Source: Micractinium sp. NFX-FRZ (Eukaryota > Chlorophyta > Trebouxiophyceae > Chlorellales > Chlorellaceae). From it: a stretch of DNA of 24,959 bases. The stretch is taken from NCBI GenBank assembly GCA_029339195.1, contig JAPTJF010000645.1, forward strand, positions 1 to 24,959. The letters run 5' to 3'. Position numbers and translations under genes: made by a program. Within the stretch, counting starts at the first letter, position 1. Every line of letters starts with the position of its first letter. The notes under the pieces are model-generated. The model was not told the DNA's origin. It saw only the letters and a program-made list of their open reading frames with translations, and ran no database searches. Shown here piece by piece: positions 1 to 9,481 of the stretch.

Positions 1-295
1 GGAGGTGAGGTGCTGCTGCAGGGCGCCGAGGCCAGTGCGGCAGCGGGGCTGCCGCTGCTGCTCGAGCTCCAGTGCTAACGTGAGGGCGCGCTTGGCGGGG
101 CGGTCGTCGGGGAGGGCTGCCACCCGGCTGAAATAGCTGGTGGCGAGGCGGGTCCAGTGGAGGAAGTGTATTGCCTGTACTGCTGGTGGCAGGTGCTGCT
201 AGAACCGTTCCCACGTGCGCAGGGCACTTGCCTCCCATGTGTCCTCTCTCCCCATGCGCTGTTCTGCCACCTTGCCTGCATACCCCCACCCACAG
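1..295. other. 5' flank or upstream intron of the lipase gene
   Basis: This is most simply an intron of the lipase gene. A donor-like GGAG|GTGAGG lies at 1-10 and a pyrimidine-rich acceptor ends at 295, so an upstream lipase exon may end at base 4. No convincing + strand coding frame was found. On the minus strand, 179 to 1 is open without a Met and reads like protein (it includes FLHWTRLATSYFSR). It could instead be an exon of a minus-strand gene running off the left edge, but its upstream exons would then overlap the lipase. Confidence 0.4.
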
Positions 296-3200
296 GCCGA
301 GGCTGCCGTTGCAGAGGCCATAGCGTATCTTCCCAATATAGCCATGGCTGGCATCGCCAGGGTAACGGGCGTGCCCAGCGCCAGGGCAGCTGCTCTGCAG
401 CTTCACAAGGAGCCCATGTTCTGCATGGAGACAGGTGGTCCGGCATGCTGTGCTGTGCTGTGGTCGTGCTGCACCGTGCTGTGGTGCGCTGTGGTGTGGT
501 CTTGATGCACCGTGCTGTGGTTGGACACGCTGCGTTGTGCTGTGCGGTGCTTTGGTTTGCCAAATCAGCATGTGCCTTGCTGGGCTGGATTGTGAGCCTG
601 TGTGCCCCACAAGTACTCCCCCCCTGCCTCCCCAACTTCTCTCCACTCAGCGGTGCGGCTTTTCTACTGGACTCGCCTGGCGTACTGTACAGAGCCCAAC
701 CTCGACTCCCCGCACGTGAACGCCACCCACGCTCTGTCCCTGTTTGACCTGCACTCACACGAAACCGTGTGGGATGGGTCAACGGACACGCACTGCGTGC
801 TGGGATGGAGCGCCGGCACGGTGGTGGTCGCATTCAGGTGGGTGGGTGGGTGGTGGGTGGGGACCAGGGTGGGGACCAGGGAGTGTGAGTGCCGGGTTGG
901 GGGTGCAGCGGCACACAGGTGGATCTGGCCTTCAGGGGGCGTGGGGGCAGGGCAGCAGGAGGTAGGGCTTTTTTATGCATCGGGGCAGGCATGGCATTGA
1001 AGGGTGCGGACGAGTCGGGTTGAGGGAGGCTGGCCATATCGTCGTTCGGTTGAGAGCTGCTGCGTGTTCCACTGGCATGCCTGCAGGCTGTGCCGGTGCT
1101 TACTAAGCCTGGACCCGCGCTGCCCGCCCCACCCTGTCTTGCTCTTGCAGAGGGACGGCATCTATCGAGGTGGCTCCATTGCATGTGCAGCATGTATTTG
1201 CCGCCCCTGCCCCTGCCCCAGCCTGCACAGCCTACACAGCAGCTGGCGGTACAGCCTACACAGCTGACAGTACAAACTGCACAGCAGCTGGCAGCGCTGC
1301 CCTGCCTCACGCCTGTCCTTGCTTCCCTGCCCAACTGCTTGCCGCGCGTCCGGCCTGCCACACTTAGACCTGCCTCTGTCGTTAGAGACGTTCTTCACAG
1401 TCCAATACACAGTATATGTGTGCATTACTTCATCCCTGCAGAACATTATGACGGACTTGAAGGCCTACCGCGTCACCTACCCCCCGCCCCACCGCCACCA
1501 CGGCCGCCTGGTCAGGGCGCACGCCGGTGCGGGCGCGCAGGCGGCTCGCTGCTGCCAATACCGCAGTGGCCATGCGGCACCGGGCTGTGCTGTGCAAGGT
1601 TGTTTGGCAGCCGCGCCGCTGCACACGAGTGCAAGCAGCCCACGCTGACCTCTGTTGTACTGCTTTCTTGTTCATGCACGACCCCTTTCTTAAGCAGGCT
1701 TTGCCAAGGCGTGGCTGCACGAGGGGTTCAATGACAAGGTGCTTGCCCGGCTGCAACGGCTGGAGGCGGCTCGAAGCGAGGGCTCGCCGCCGCTGCGCTT
1801 CTGGATCACAGGTGGGTGGGGCTGGGCGGAGGTTGTCGGCAACAGTCCGATTGCAGTTCTGTTGCTTCTGGAACAGCGGTGGGTGCTGGGCAGGCCCTGG
1901 GAGAGCTTGGTGCCTGGTGTGATGTTCAGCACAGATGGCGCTTTTGTGCATGAACATGTGCGCTTCCTCACCCACTCTGTCCCCCTCATCCCGCCCGCCC
2001 ACCCGCCCGCCCACCCTGCCCGCCCCGCATCCCTGGCGCAGGCCACTCGCTGGGCGGCGCGCTGGCGGTGCTTGCCTCTCTGGACATTAGCAAGGCGTTC
2101 CCTGGCAGCAAGCTGACGGTCTACACCTTTGGGGCGCCGCGGGTGAGCCTCCCTCCGCTCTTAAACGGACACCCCAAACTGCATTTTAGTGCCCATCAGT
2201 GTCTGCTGGGTTGTGCACGAGTGAAATCATGTCACAATGTTGACACCAGCGGCTGCCGCCTGCAGGCCCACGCGCACTGCCCTGCTCCCACTGTCCCCTG
2301 CCCCTCCACCCGCCTCGCAGGTCGGCAACAGCGCGTTTGCCGCTGAGCAGGCAGAGGCGGTGCCAGACACGTGGGCCATCCTGGTGAGGCCGCTTTGATT
2401 GGTCGCCCACCTTGCCTTGCTCTGCCCTGCTCACCCACACACCTGCCTTCCTCCTCGCACACATGCCCCCTGCCTCCCGGCCTGCCGGCCTGCCACCCAC
2501 ATGCCTGCAAGCTTGCATGGTGCCCTGCCCTTCCCTTCGTCTCACCCTCCGTTCCCCTTCCCCTTGGGTGCGCCCCCGCCTGCAGAACGGCAAAGACCCT
2601 ATCCCTTGGGTGCGCATCTAGAGGCGGATCTGCTTGGGAGGGCCCAGTAGCTGGCAGCGTGCACAGCGTGGCGTGCTTGTTGTGAAGGAGCAGGGGCGCC
2701 ACACACGCAAAGCGTAGAGGGTGCCTCATGCAGGGTCTGGGGGGGTGTGCAGCGGGCGCCTCCTAGGCACTAGGACATTCCCCAACCACAGCAGTTTACT
2801 ATCCCCAACTCCTCCCCTCACTCCTGCAGATCCCCAAAATCGGCTTCAAGCGCTCCGGCAAGCGCGTGACGGTGGACGCCTCGGGCAACCTCATCCTGCG
2901 CCCCTCCTACTTTGAGCTGTCCGTCATGGAGCGGGGCACGGCGGCCAAGGACCACATGACCGCTGGCTATGCGCTGTCCCTGGCGGCGGTGATGAAGGCG
3001 CAGGTTGGTAGCTAACTAGTAGTGGGGGGGCCTCAGATGTTGAGCTGTCGATTATCGCGCTGAGCGGGGGATGCTCACGAATATCGCCCCTGCTGATCAG
3101 CACGGGGGCACTTGTTGCATGACGGGAGCCCAAGCAAGCAGCTTGTCTGGTGGCGCTGGTGGGAAGAAAGCGCTGGCGGGTGGTGCTGGGCAGGGCGGCA

Positions 3201-3762
3201 GGGAGCAAGCTTGGTTGTGGGTGTAGCTGCGGTTGTGGGCAGCTGCTGTTAAATCCGTGTAGCTCTGTGGCTCGCCAGCAGGTCTAGTGTCTCCCTGGCT
3301 GGGCCGCCTGGCGCTGCTGCCTGGCTCTAGCACCCTGTGTGCGCTGTGCGCTCGCCCCACACCACCTCCTCGCCCACCCTTGCCCCGCCCCCGCCCCCGC
3401 CCACATGCGCTGTGCCCTGCATGCCGCAGTTCTCGTCCAGCAAGGCGTCCCCGGGCGGGCCCGAGGGTGTGGCGGCGCTGGAAGAGGCTGTGGACGTGGG
3501 CACAGCACTGGTGCTGAGGAATGTGGATCTTGAGAGCCTGAGGGGCCCTGGGCGGGTGCCAGTCTTGGCAGAGGCGCCGGAAAAGAAGGCAAACAAGCAG
3601 CGGGCCCTGGGCGGAGGCCCGGCTGACAGCTGGCGCAGCTCGCTGGGGTGCAACACATGGTGCAGTGGGGAAGAAAGCGCAGCCGCAGGAGGGGAGGAGG
3701 AGGAGGGGGTGGAGGAGGAGCGGCCGCCGGTGCATGCCGCCGCTGCCCCTGCTGGGGTGTGA
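296..3762 (+). CDS. Class-3 (alpha/beta-hydrolase) lipase, 5' end missing
   Basis: Exons: 296-434, 651-837, 1151-1169, 1442-1526, 1698-1811, 2042-2142, 2321-2383, 2586-2609, 2830-3003, 3430-3762. All junctions are GT-AG and phase-consistent, giving 412 residues from the first visible exon. The family hydrolyses ester bonds of acylglycerols or galactolipids. Seen: the oxyanion-side strand VVVAFRGTASIEN, the nucleophile elbow GHSLGG at the start of the sixth exon, the YTFGAPRVGN strand, the catalytic Asp in NGKDPIPW, and the catalytic His in KDHMTAGYAL. The last exon adds a low-complexity Glu/Ala-rich tail that ends at TGA 3760-3762. The 19-nt and 24-nt microexons carry the GTASIE and NGKDPIPW segments. 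The first visible exon opens in frame after an acceptor, so the N-terminus and any targeting signal lie outside the window or in an unrecognised exon. Substrate and location cannot be told. Confidence 0.9.
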
Positions 3763-4254
3763 TTAGGTGTGACCGGGCCGGGGGCCACTCTAGTTGCGGT
3801 ATACTGAGCAGCGGCACTTCTCTTGTGCTCTGTTCCGGACCCTTTTCATGGGCTGGACTACATCAAATCAAATGTGTGACGTTTGACAAGAAAAGCGTTC
3901 GACCAACAAACGGCAGTTTGAAACATGCTGCCTTCAGGAGCTGTGCTGCCAGGGCTGCCGTCCACTGGCGAGCACACCAACGGCGCGCTGGTGGGCACTG
4001 CCAGCGCTCCCAGCTCTCTAGGGTGCAACAGAAGTGCACACCCACCAGTCACCAGCTGGACTGCCGAAGTGGATGTCGAGAAGGGTCAAGAAGGGTGTTG
4101 TTTCGGGCTGTGCAGGCAGCGGCGCCAGCGTCTGTGCCGGCAGTACGCTCGCAGTACAGTCTGTAGCCTGCTCCCAAATTTGCGCCTAGCTTTATTCTTT
4201 CGACGCTTAGACCAGCTCTGCGAGAATAATGTGTTGATCTGCTTAAGTGCGGCG
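3763..4254. other. Intergenic: lipase 3' flank and promoter of the next gene
   Basis: This is the gap between two + strand genes. No TGTAA or AATAAA signal is evident just after the lipase stop. A + strand frame is open through 3925-4254 into the next gene, but it is Cys/Arg-rich with no domain signature, so it is probably 5' leader. No other gene was seen. Confidence 0.5.
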
Positions 4255-6147
4255 ATGGGGCCTGCTCGGCGACCACCCGCGCCGGCGCCCACCACGACCG
4301 AACGGCCTCTGCCCGCCTTGTTCATGTGGCGCCTACTGGTACTTGGCGCATTAGCTGTCTCAGCGGCCGCCGCTCCGGGTGCGCCGGGGCCTGGCTTGGG
4401 CGGCGCGCCTCCAGCCGGCGCGTGTGTTGAACAGTCTACTGTTCTACTACTGCAGTGCTTTGACCCCCGTTTGACCTGTGCTCATCCTGGTAGGCTCCAC
4501 TCTGACAGTTACATGCATCCCACTTGTTCCAACAGGGATCCCTAAGACTGCACTTGCACCCTCGCCGTCTGCCGCCACCGCCGAACGTGCGCTTGCCGCC
4601 AGTGGCGGGGCGTCAGCTCCCACACCGCCAGCACCCCCGCCGCCGGGCCCAAACCTCACTTGCACCCTACAGCCAGACGTGTGGCTGTTTACAAGGGACG
4701 AAAGTGCGTTCACCTTGAAGGCGTTTACAGCGGCCGAATGCTGCGCCGCCTGCACGGCTGTGCCCGAGAGCTGGTGCCAGGCATGGTGCGCTGCCGCCGC
4801 CGCTCGCCACATCACAGCGCGTAGCTCGGTGATGCCGCAAAACTAAGCACAACTTGTTGGATACATGCATCCAGCAAAGCCCTGCCGTGGTGCAGCTTCT
4901 TCTCCTCTCCAGTGCTGCGTGCGTGCCCCATTCCATCCATGCCCATCCTGGGCCACCAGTTGTGCTCAGGCCATGCATGCCAATGCTGCTCACCAACCAT
5001 CCTTAACGCCGCCTCACTTTGCTGATGCCCCGGTCGCTACTCCCGTCGCGCTGCAGGTCTTACGTGCCCAGCAGCGGGGCTGTGGCCGTCTCCGACCCAG
5101 CCTTCAGCTGGAAAGAGCGCGTGTTCACGTGCTACCTGTTCAAGCGCGGGCGCTGGGTCAACACAACCGCCCCGCCGGGCATCACAGTCAGCGGCCTGCG
5201 GCCTGCGGGAGCCCCAGCCGCCTCTAGCCTCGTCTTCCCACCGCTGCCCTCCCCAGAGAAAAGGGGAGAGTACCAGGTAGGCTACACTATGCTTAAAAAG
5301 GGCGCTGACCGCTCGACCACGGCTTGCCGGCACTGGCGCGACCGAAGTGTGCCTGCTCCACTTCCCACGCCGCTGCTGCCGACCTTCCGCCCTCCTCACC
5401 CTCCCGCGGCTGCTCAACTGCAGGTGGCAACCGTGCTGTCCCTCAGCCTAACTTCGCTCATAAAAGAGAGGGACTTGGAAGCTCTTCAGCAGGCTGTTTC
5501 TGCAATCCTCGATGTCCCAGCTGCCCGTGTGGGCATTACCTCTGTTTACAGCACCGGCGCTCCTGCAGCTGCCTCCGGGCGGAGGTAGGCAGCTGAGGCA
5601 GGGAGCGCACAGCGGGGCCTGCTTAGTTGATGGACAGTGGGCATGAGGGCAGCGGATTCGGTGGCAATGTGGTGGCAGCTTCACGGTTTACGCCACTTTT
5701 ACACGATGGGGGCCACCCGCTTCCCGCCGCCCTGCCCGCCTGCAGGCGGATGCATCAAGCGCTGGTGGCCACAGCGGTACCAGTGGGCCTGGAGGTCGTT
5801 GGTTTTGCCAGTGTCAGAGAAGCGCAGAGGGCTTTGGAATCCCTGCAGTCCGCTGCTGAGAGCGCGGCACTTGAGTTCAGGTTTGAAAGCACCTCTGGCA
5901 TGTCTGTGGGTGGCGTGACACTCGCCAACAGCAGCATTTTATCGTCCACGGCAACCCAGCCGCCCCCGCCCGCCACGGCCCCGCCAGCGCCCAGCGCCCC
6001 CACCAAGAAACAGTTCCCAGGTGACGCTCGCTGCTGCTGCAGGTAGCAGTGGCCTTCACTCAGTCCTGCCTGCCTGCCCGCCGCTCTCCGCCTGCCCGCC
6101 CGCCTGCCTGCCTGCCTGCCTCCCTGCCTGCCTGCCCGCCTTCCTGC

Positions 6148-6181
<34 letters not shown>

Positions 6182-7031
6182 CGCCTGCCTCCCTGCCTCC
6201 CTGCCTGCCCGCCCGCCTGCCTGCCTGCCCGCCTGCCCATCCGCTCCACCTCCCTCGCACATTGTGAACAGCACATCACTTTGTTGCCTCCCTTCCCGCA
6301 CCGCAGTGGCTGCCGTGGTGGGTGGGGGCGCTGGCAGCTTGCTGCTGGGCGGCCTTGTGGTCGCCTGCCTGCTGAAGCGCCGCCAACGGCGCAGGACCGT
6401 CCCGCTGCATGACGGCTGGTGGCCCACGGCAGCAGATGTGATCAACGACGGCGCACCTTACAAAGCCCCGCCCCCCGCACGTCCTCCTGGGGGCCAGCAG
6501 GCCCGGCAGGCACAGCAGGCACAGCAGGGGCAGCAGTCCCAGCAGGGGCAGCACGCCTCGCTGCTCCACTCGCCGGCAGCTGCCCCTTCCAGCAGCAGCA
6601 GTGCACACTCTTATGCCGTCCCGCCCCCAGCTGTGGGCGCGGGCTCTGGCTACACCAGCGTGGGCCCTGGCTACAGCAACGCCTACCCGCCTCCCGCGGT
6701 GAGCGCGAGCGCCGGCGGCAGTTACACCTACCCCGCCCCGCCCCCTGCCACCGTGAGCGCGAGCTCCGGCGGCGCTGGCACGGCACAAGTCACCAGAGCC
6801 TCATCGCATGTCTACCCAAATTCGCATGCTTACCCCAGCTCTCACCCAGACCACCGCTGGGCGGCTGCCCCGCCTGCTGCCTCTCATGGCAGTGCGCCTT
6901 ACAGCAGCGCCTCTTATGGCAGCGCCGTACCCCCCGCAGGTGCCGGCCACCCTGCCGGGCAGAGAGACTGGCGACAGTACACCGGCGGCCTGGGCAGCCC
7001 GCCCACCAGGCCGCCCCCTGTGCCCTGGTAG
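4255..7031 (+). CDS. Predicted surface membrane protein: PAN-like Cys domain, one TM helix, Pro-rich tail
   Basis: Exons: 4255-4489, 4536-4785, 5057-5276, 5424-5584, 5746-6020, 6307-7031; phases fit and give 621 aa. A secretory signal-like stretch follows Met24 (MWRLLVLGALAVSAAAA), so ATG 4324 is an equally good start (598 aa). A Pro-rich linker leads to a Cys-rich region at about 119-190 (C121, CC147-148, C151, C159, C187; pattern AECCAACTAVPESWCQAWSY) that resembles PAN/Apple-type modules of algal surface proteins. Residues 236-350 hold two similar alpha/beta-like stretches (LEALQQAV, then RALESLQSA), possibly SEA- or ferredoxin-like; this is inference. A transmembrane helix at about 381-403 is followed by the stop-transfer KRRQRRR. 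The cytoplasmic tail has Gln-Ala repeats, then Tyr/Pro/Ser repeats with recurring PPPA and YPxS. The 46-nt first intron is the weakest junction. A receptor or adhesion role is plausible but unproven. Confidence 0.7.
6061..6245 (+). repeat. (CCTG)n-type microsatellite in an intron
   Basis: Degenerate CCTG/CCCG/CCTC tetranucleotides fill most of the 6021-6306 intron, immediately upstream of the acceptor at 6306. The tract is pyrimidine-rich on the sense strand and may act as an extended polypyrimidine tract. It is open in several frames but reads only as repetitive Pro/Ala/Cys/Leu peptide. Confidence 0.9.
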
Positions 7032-7099
7032 CCCCCAGCCAACGGTACTCCCGGGGCACAGGGCTTCCCCCACGCCTCTCCTGCCTCCATTGAGAGCAT

Positions 7100-7105
7100 A
7101 ATAAA
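7100..7105 (+). terminator. AATAAA polyadenylation signal candidate
   Basis: AATAAA lies 69 bases after the TAG of the membrane-protein gene, at a plausible position for 3'-end processing. Confidence 0.5.
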
Positions 7106-7533
7106 TCACCTTCTGTAGTAATTCAGACCGTACTCTAGCTGCTGCCTACTATTGCCACTTGCCCGATCAGGCAGCAAACCTGCACTGCCGCTTGATTGCC
7201 CCCACACTGCGCGATGCAGTGGGCTGCCAACATTGGATGCATTGTTACATGTGCCCGACGCGAGTCTCGGCTCAGAGCCTAACAGTCATTAACAACGAAC
7301 TTTCACAGAGAATGAAAGCACAGTTCGCCTCTATCATGTGCCAGCAGCGCCGTCCCAATTGGCCACAAGCAGCTGGCGGCGGCCCGCTGTGCGTGGAATG
7401 CGCGCATTGGTCAGCATGATGCCAGAGCATGGGCTGGCCTGCTCACTGCTGCAGGGTAGAAAGACAGTACATGTGCGTCACACTGCAGCAGGCATCCAGG
7501 TGGCAGGCCAGGCCTGAGGCACTCTCTGGAGCT

Positions 7534-7595
7534 GCGTGCCCAGCGTGCCCAGCGTGCCCAGCGTGCCCAGCGTGCCCAGCGTGCCCAGCATGCCC
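7534..7595 (-). repeat. 9-bp tandem repeat, about 6-7 copies
   Basis: The unit is CAGCGTGCC on the + strand (GGCACGCTG on the minus strand); the last copy carries a substitution. It begins directly after the TAG (7599-7597) of the minus-strand gene, so it should be transcribed as the start of that gene's 3' UTR. Confidence 0.9.
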
Positions 7596-7596
7596 G

Positions 7597-9070
7597 CTAC
7601 AGATTGTCCTCCACAGGGGGCGCCAGCTTCCTCAGCCTGCGGGCGGGGCCAACCACAGCAGGGCAGGGCAGCGAGCCCAGGCCACTGTCACGCCATGCCC
7701 AGCAGAGGCAGCTGGAGGTCCGCCAGTTGCTCTCTGGGTGCAGAGCGACCTGATGATCCCTCCCTCGTTGCTTTCCTCCCTAGAATCCAAAACTCCAACC
7801 CAAGACCCGCCTCACCTCTCCACCTCCGCCGCCGTCTCCGCCACAGACAGCCCCTCCTGGGCCTGCATGCCTTGGTGCACACTCTTGCCGGCGCACCCTG
7901 CAACCCGCCCCAAACCCTGTGGTGAAGAGGTGAACTCACCTCTCCACCTCCGCCGCCGCCTCTTCTGCTGAAAGCGCCTCCCGGGGCACAGCGTGCCTCT
8001 CAAACATCGAGCTCAGGTCCATGACCTCGGGGTCCTCGATGCTGCAGCATTGGGTGTGGGGTGTGGTTGCACAGCATGGGAGACCCAGCACAACACAGCG
8101 GCCGTGCTGTGCATGCTCCGCCTCACTGGCACCGGCTGCCCACTGGCTGCCCGCCGGCTGCCCACTGGATGCCCACTGCCCAGGGGCACCCCACTGGCTG
8201 CATTTGCCACAAGCGGCTGCGGAGCAGCTGCCAGCAGTGGTAGCACAGCTGCTGGCATCACCACTGGCAAGGCGCATCATATGAACTATGTGTCCTCAGC
8301 CTCCAGGCTTGCCACCCCTGCTCACCAACACACCAGCGCCCTTGCCCACCGTTGACCCACCTTGAATGCCCCACCGGCAGCTTTACAAGCGCCCACTTGC
8401 AGCGCTTACCGTGAGTGCTCTGTTTCGAGGTTCACCGGCACCGGCTCCTCAACCAGTGGCATGGGCTCCTCCCTGGTCGGTGTACACAAGGGAAGAGGGC
8501 GCGGGGATGGTCATGGTCAGGGCAGCAGGCAGGCGAGATGCAGGCGGGCACATTACAAGTGCATTCGCTCACCGCCCGGTGGGCCGCCTCGCTCACCGAA
8601 ACGCCTTCTCCACATCTTCAATTGGCTCCCCAAACACCTCCTCTCCCTGCACTCAGTGTGCACTTTTAGGTTAGGAAGATGGAGGGAGAAGCTTGGGAAG
8701 AGTTGCAACGCTGGCATCTGGGCAAGCTGCGCAAGCGCAGGCGGCCAAGGTGGCGAGGCGGGCAGCGGCACCCAGGCACAGGCTGCCGCCCGGCCAGGCA
8801 CCCACTCTCAGCAGTTTGTGTGCATCAAACATAACATCACGCGCCCGTTCAGAAGCAGCCAGAGCGCCCTCCAGAGGCCCACTCCGGCCGGGATTCTCGC
8901 ACCAAACAACCTTGGACCCACCCCGAGGCCCGCACCTTGACCTTGGCAGCAGCTCGCGTGCTGCTGTAAGGTGCCAGGACAGCCAGCAGCCCTGGCCGGG
9001 CAGCCGCGGCCTTGGAGGCTGCGCCCAGGGGGCTGCGCCGCAGCAGGGCGGAGGCACACTGTGAGAGCAT
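7597..9070 (-). CDS. Small protein with mitochondrial-type presequence, function unknown
   Basis: Exons on the minus strand: 9070-8936, 8646-8597, 8472-8410, 8041-7940, 7636-7597. All are GT-AG and phase-consistent, giving 129 aa. Residues 1-45 are Arg/Ala/Ser-rich without acidic residues (MLSQCASALLRRSPLG...), a typical mitochondrial presequence that may be cut near PYSSTRA. The mature part is acidic and contains VFGEPIEDVEKAFR, MPLVEEPVPVNLETEH, MDLSSMFERHAVPREAL and a short helix AEEAAAEVERLRKLAPP. No known family was recognised; a small subunit or assembly factor of a mitochondrial complex is a guess. An in-frame Met also lies upstream at 9118. A decayed partial copy of exon 4 sits in the last intron at 7857-7815. 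The alternative open stretch at 8860-8800 (AASERARDVMFDAHKLL) was left out because its acceptor is poor. Confidence 0.6.
7812..7862 (-). repeat. Partial duplicate of exon 4 with its splice donor
   Basis: The minus-strand reading QEGLSVAETAAEVER followed by GTGAGG mirrors the end of exon 4, REALSAEEAAAEVER followed by GTGAGT (7940). The final 22 bases, including the donor, are identical. The upstream codons differ, with several synonymous or conservative changes. No acceptor was found that keeps the frame from exon 4, so a simple cassette exon is not supported. Confidence 0.7.
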
Positions 9071-9481
9071 CAGGGCGTGAACACACAGACGAAGGGCTGC
9101 CACAGAGAGTGAGAACATGGGCTTTTAGGGGGTGTCACCCGCCATCCCGGCACGGTGCCGGTCACCGGTGCCCAGCTGGCGATGCCCGCCTCAGTTGCAT
9201 GTACAGTTTTGACTGCCTAAAGTTGGTTCGACTCATTCGGCATGGTTGGGCAGAAGCATACAAATCAGGCAGCTTGTGCAGCAGGATAGGAGTACCATGG
9301 CAAGCCGGGGGGTTGCCGCCCTGCAGCGGCGAGGCCAGCGGCACCAATATTGGTCCGACAATCTCTCTAGCGTTACAGCAAGCAATCTTTCAAAGTGCCT
9401 GGGGCCCCAGCAAGGTGTCCGAAACTAAAACCACTTTCAGGTGTCTATGACTAACTGAACATGGGAGAGTGCAAGTTGCAT
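9071..9481 (-). promoter_or_regulatory. Intergenic: CSN8 3' flank and promoter of the mitochondrial-type gene
   Basis: This 411-base gap lies between two minus-strand genes. It holds the perfect palindrome ACCAATATTGGT (9343-9354), which gives a CCAAT-like core on both strands about 275 bases upstream of the ATG at 9070, and a GC-rich cluster of GGTGCC/GGTCACC words at 9150-9175. No TATA box was recognised. Confidence 0.35.

Larger units (their letters stand above)
7032..7596. other. Convergent 3' flanks, no gene seen
   Basis: This gap separates the + strand membrane-protein gene from the - strand mitochondrial-type gene. It holds the presumed 3' UTRs, one AATAAA and a 9-bp tandem repeat next to the minus-strand stop. 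Short open frames here have no recognisable domain. Confidence 0.6.

Noticed and set aside
75..833. 252-codon minus-strand frame
   Set aside because: It overlaps two well-supported lipase exons and reads as Ser/Thr/Gln/Cys-rich repeats of the CTGTG-rich intron.
6021..6306. Open continuation upstream of the last membrane-protein exon
   Set aside because: It reads as Pro/Ala/Cys/Leu repeats from the microsatellite. A clean donor at 6020 and acceptor at 6306 fit in phase.
7536..7925. Frame beginning with repeated PSV tripeptides
   Set aside because: It is made by the 9-bp tandem repeat and lies opposite exons and the 3' UTR of the minus-strand gene.
8800..8870. Extra exon AASERARDVMFDAHKLL in the mitochondrial-type gene
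   Set aside because: It looks protein-like, but there is no pyrimidine-rich acceptor before it, and omitting it gives a clean phase-0 junction from 8936 to 8646. It remains possible as an alternative exon.
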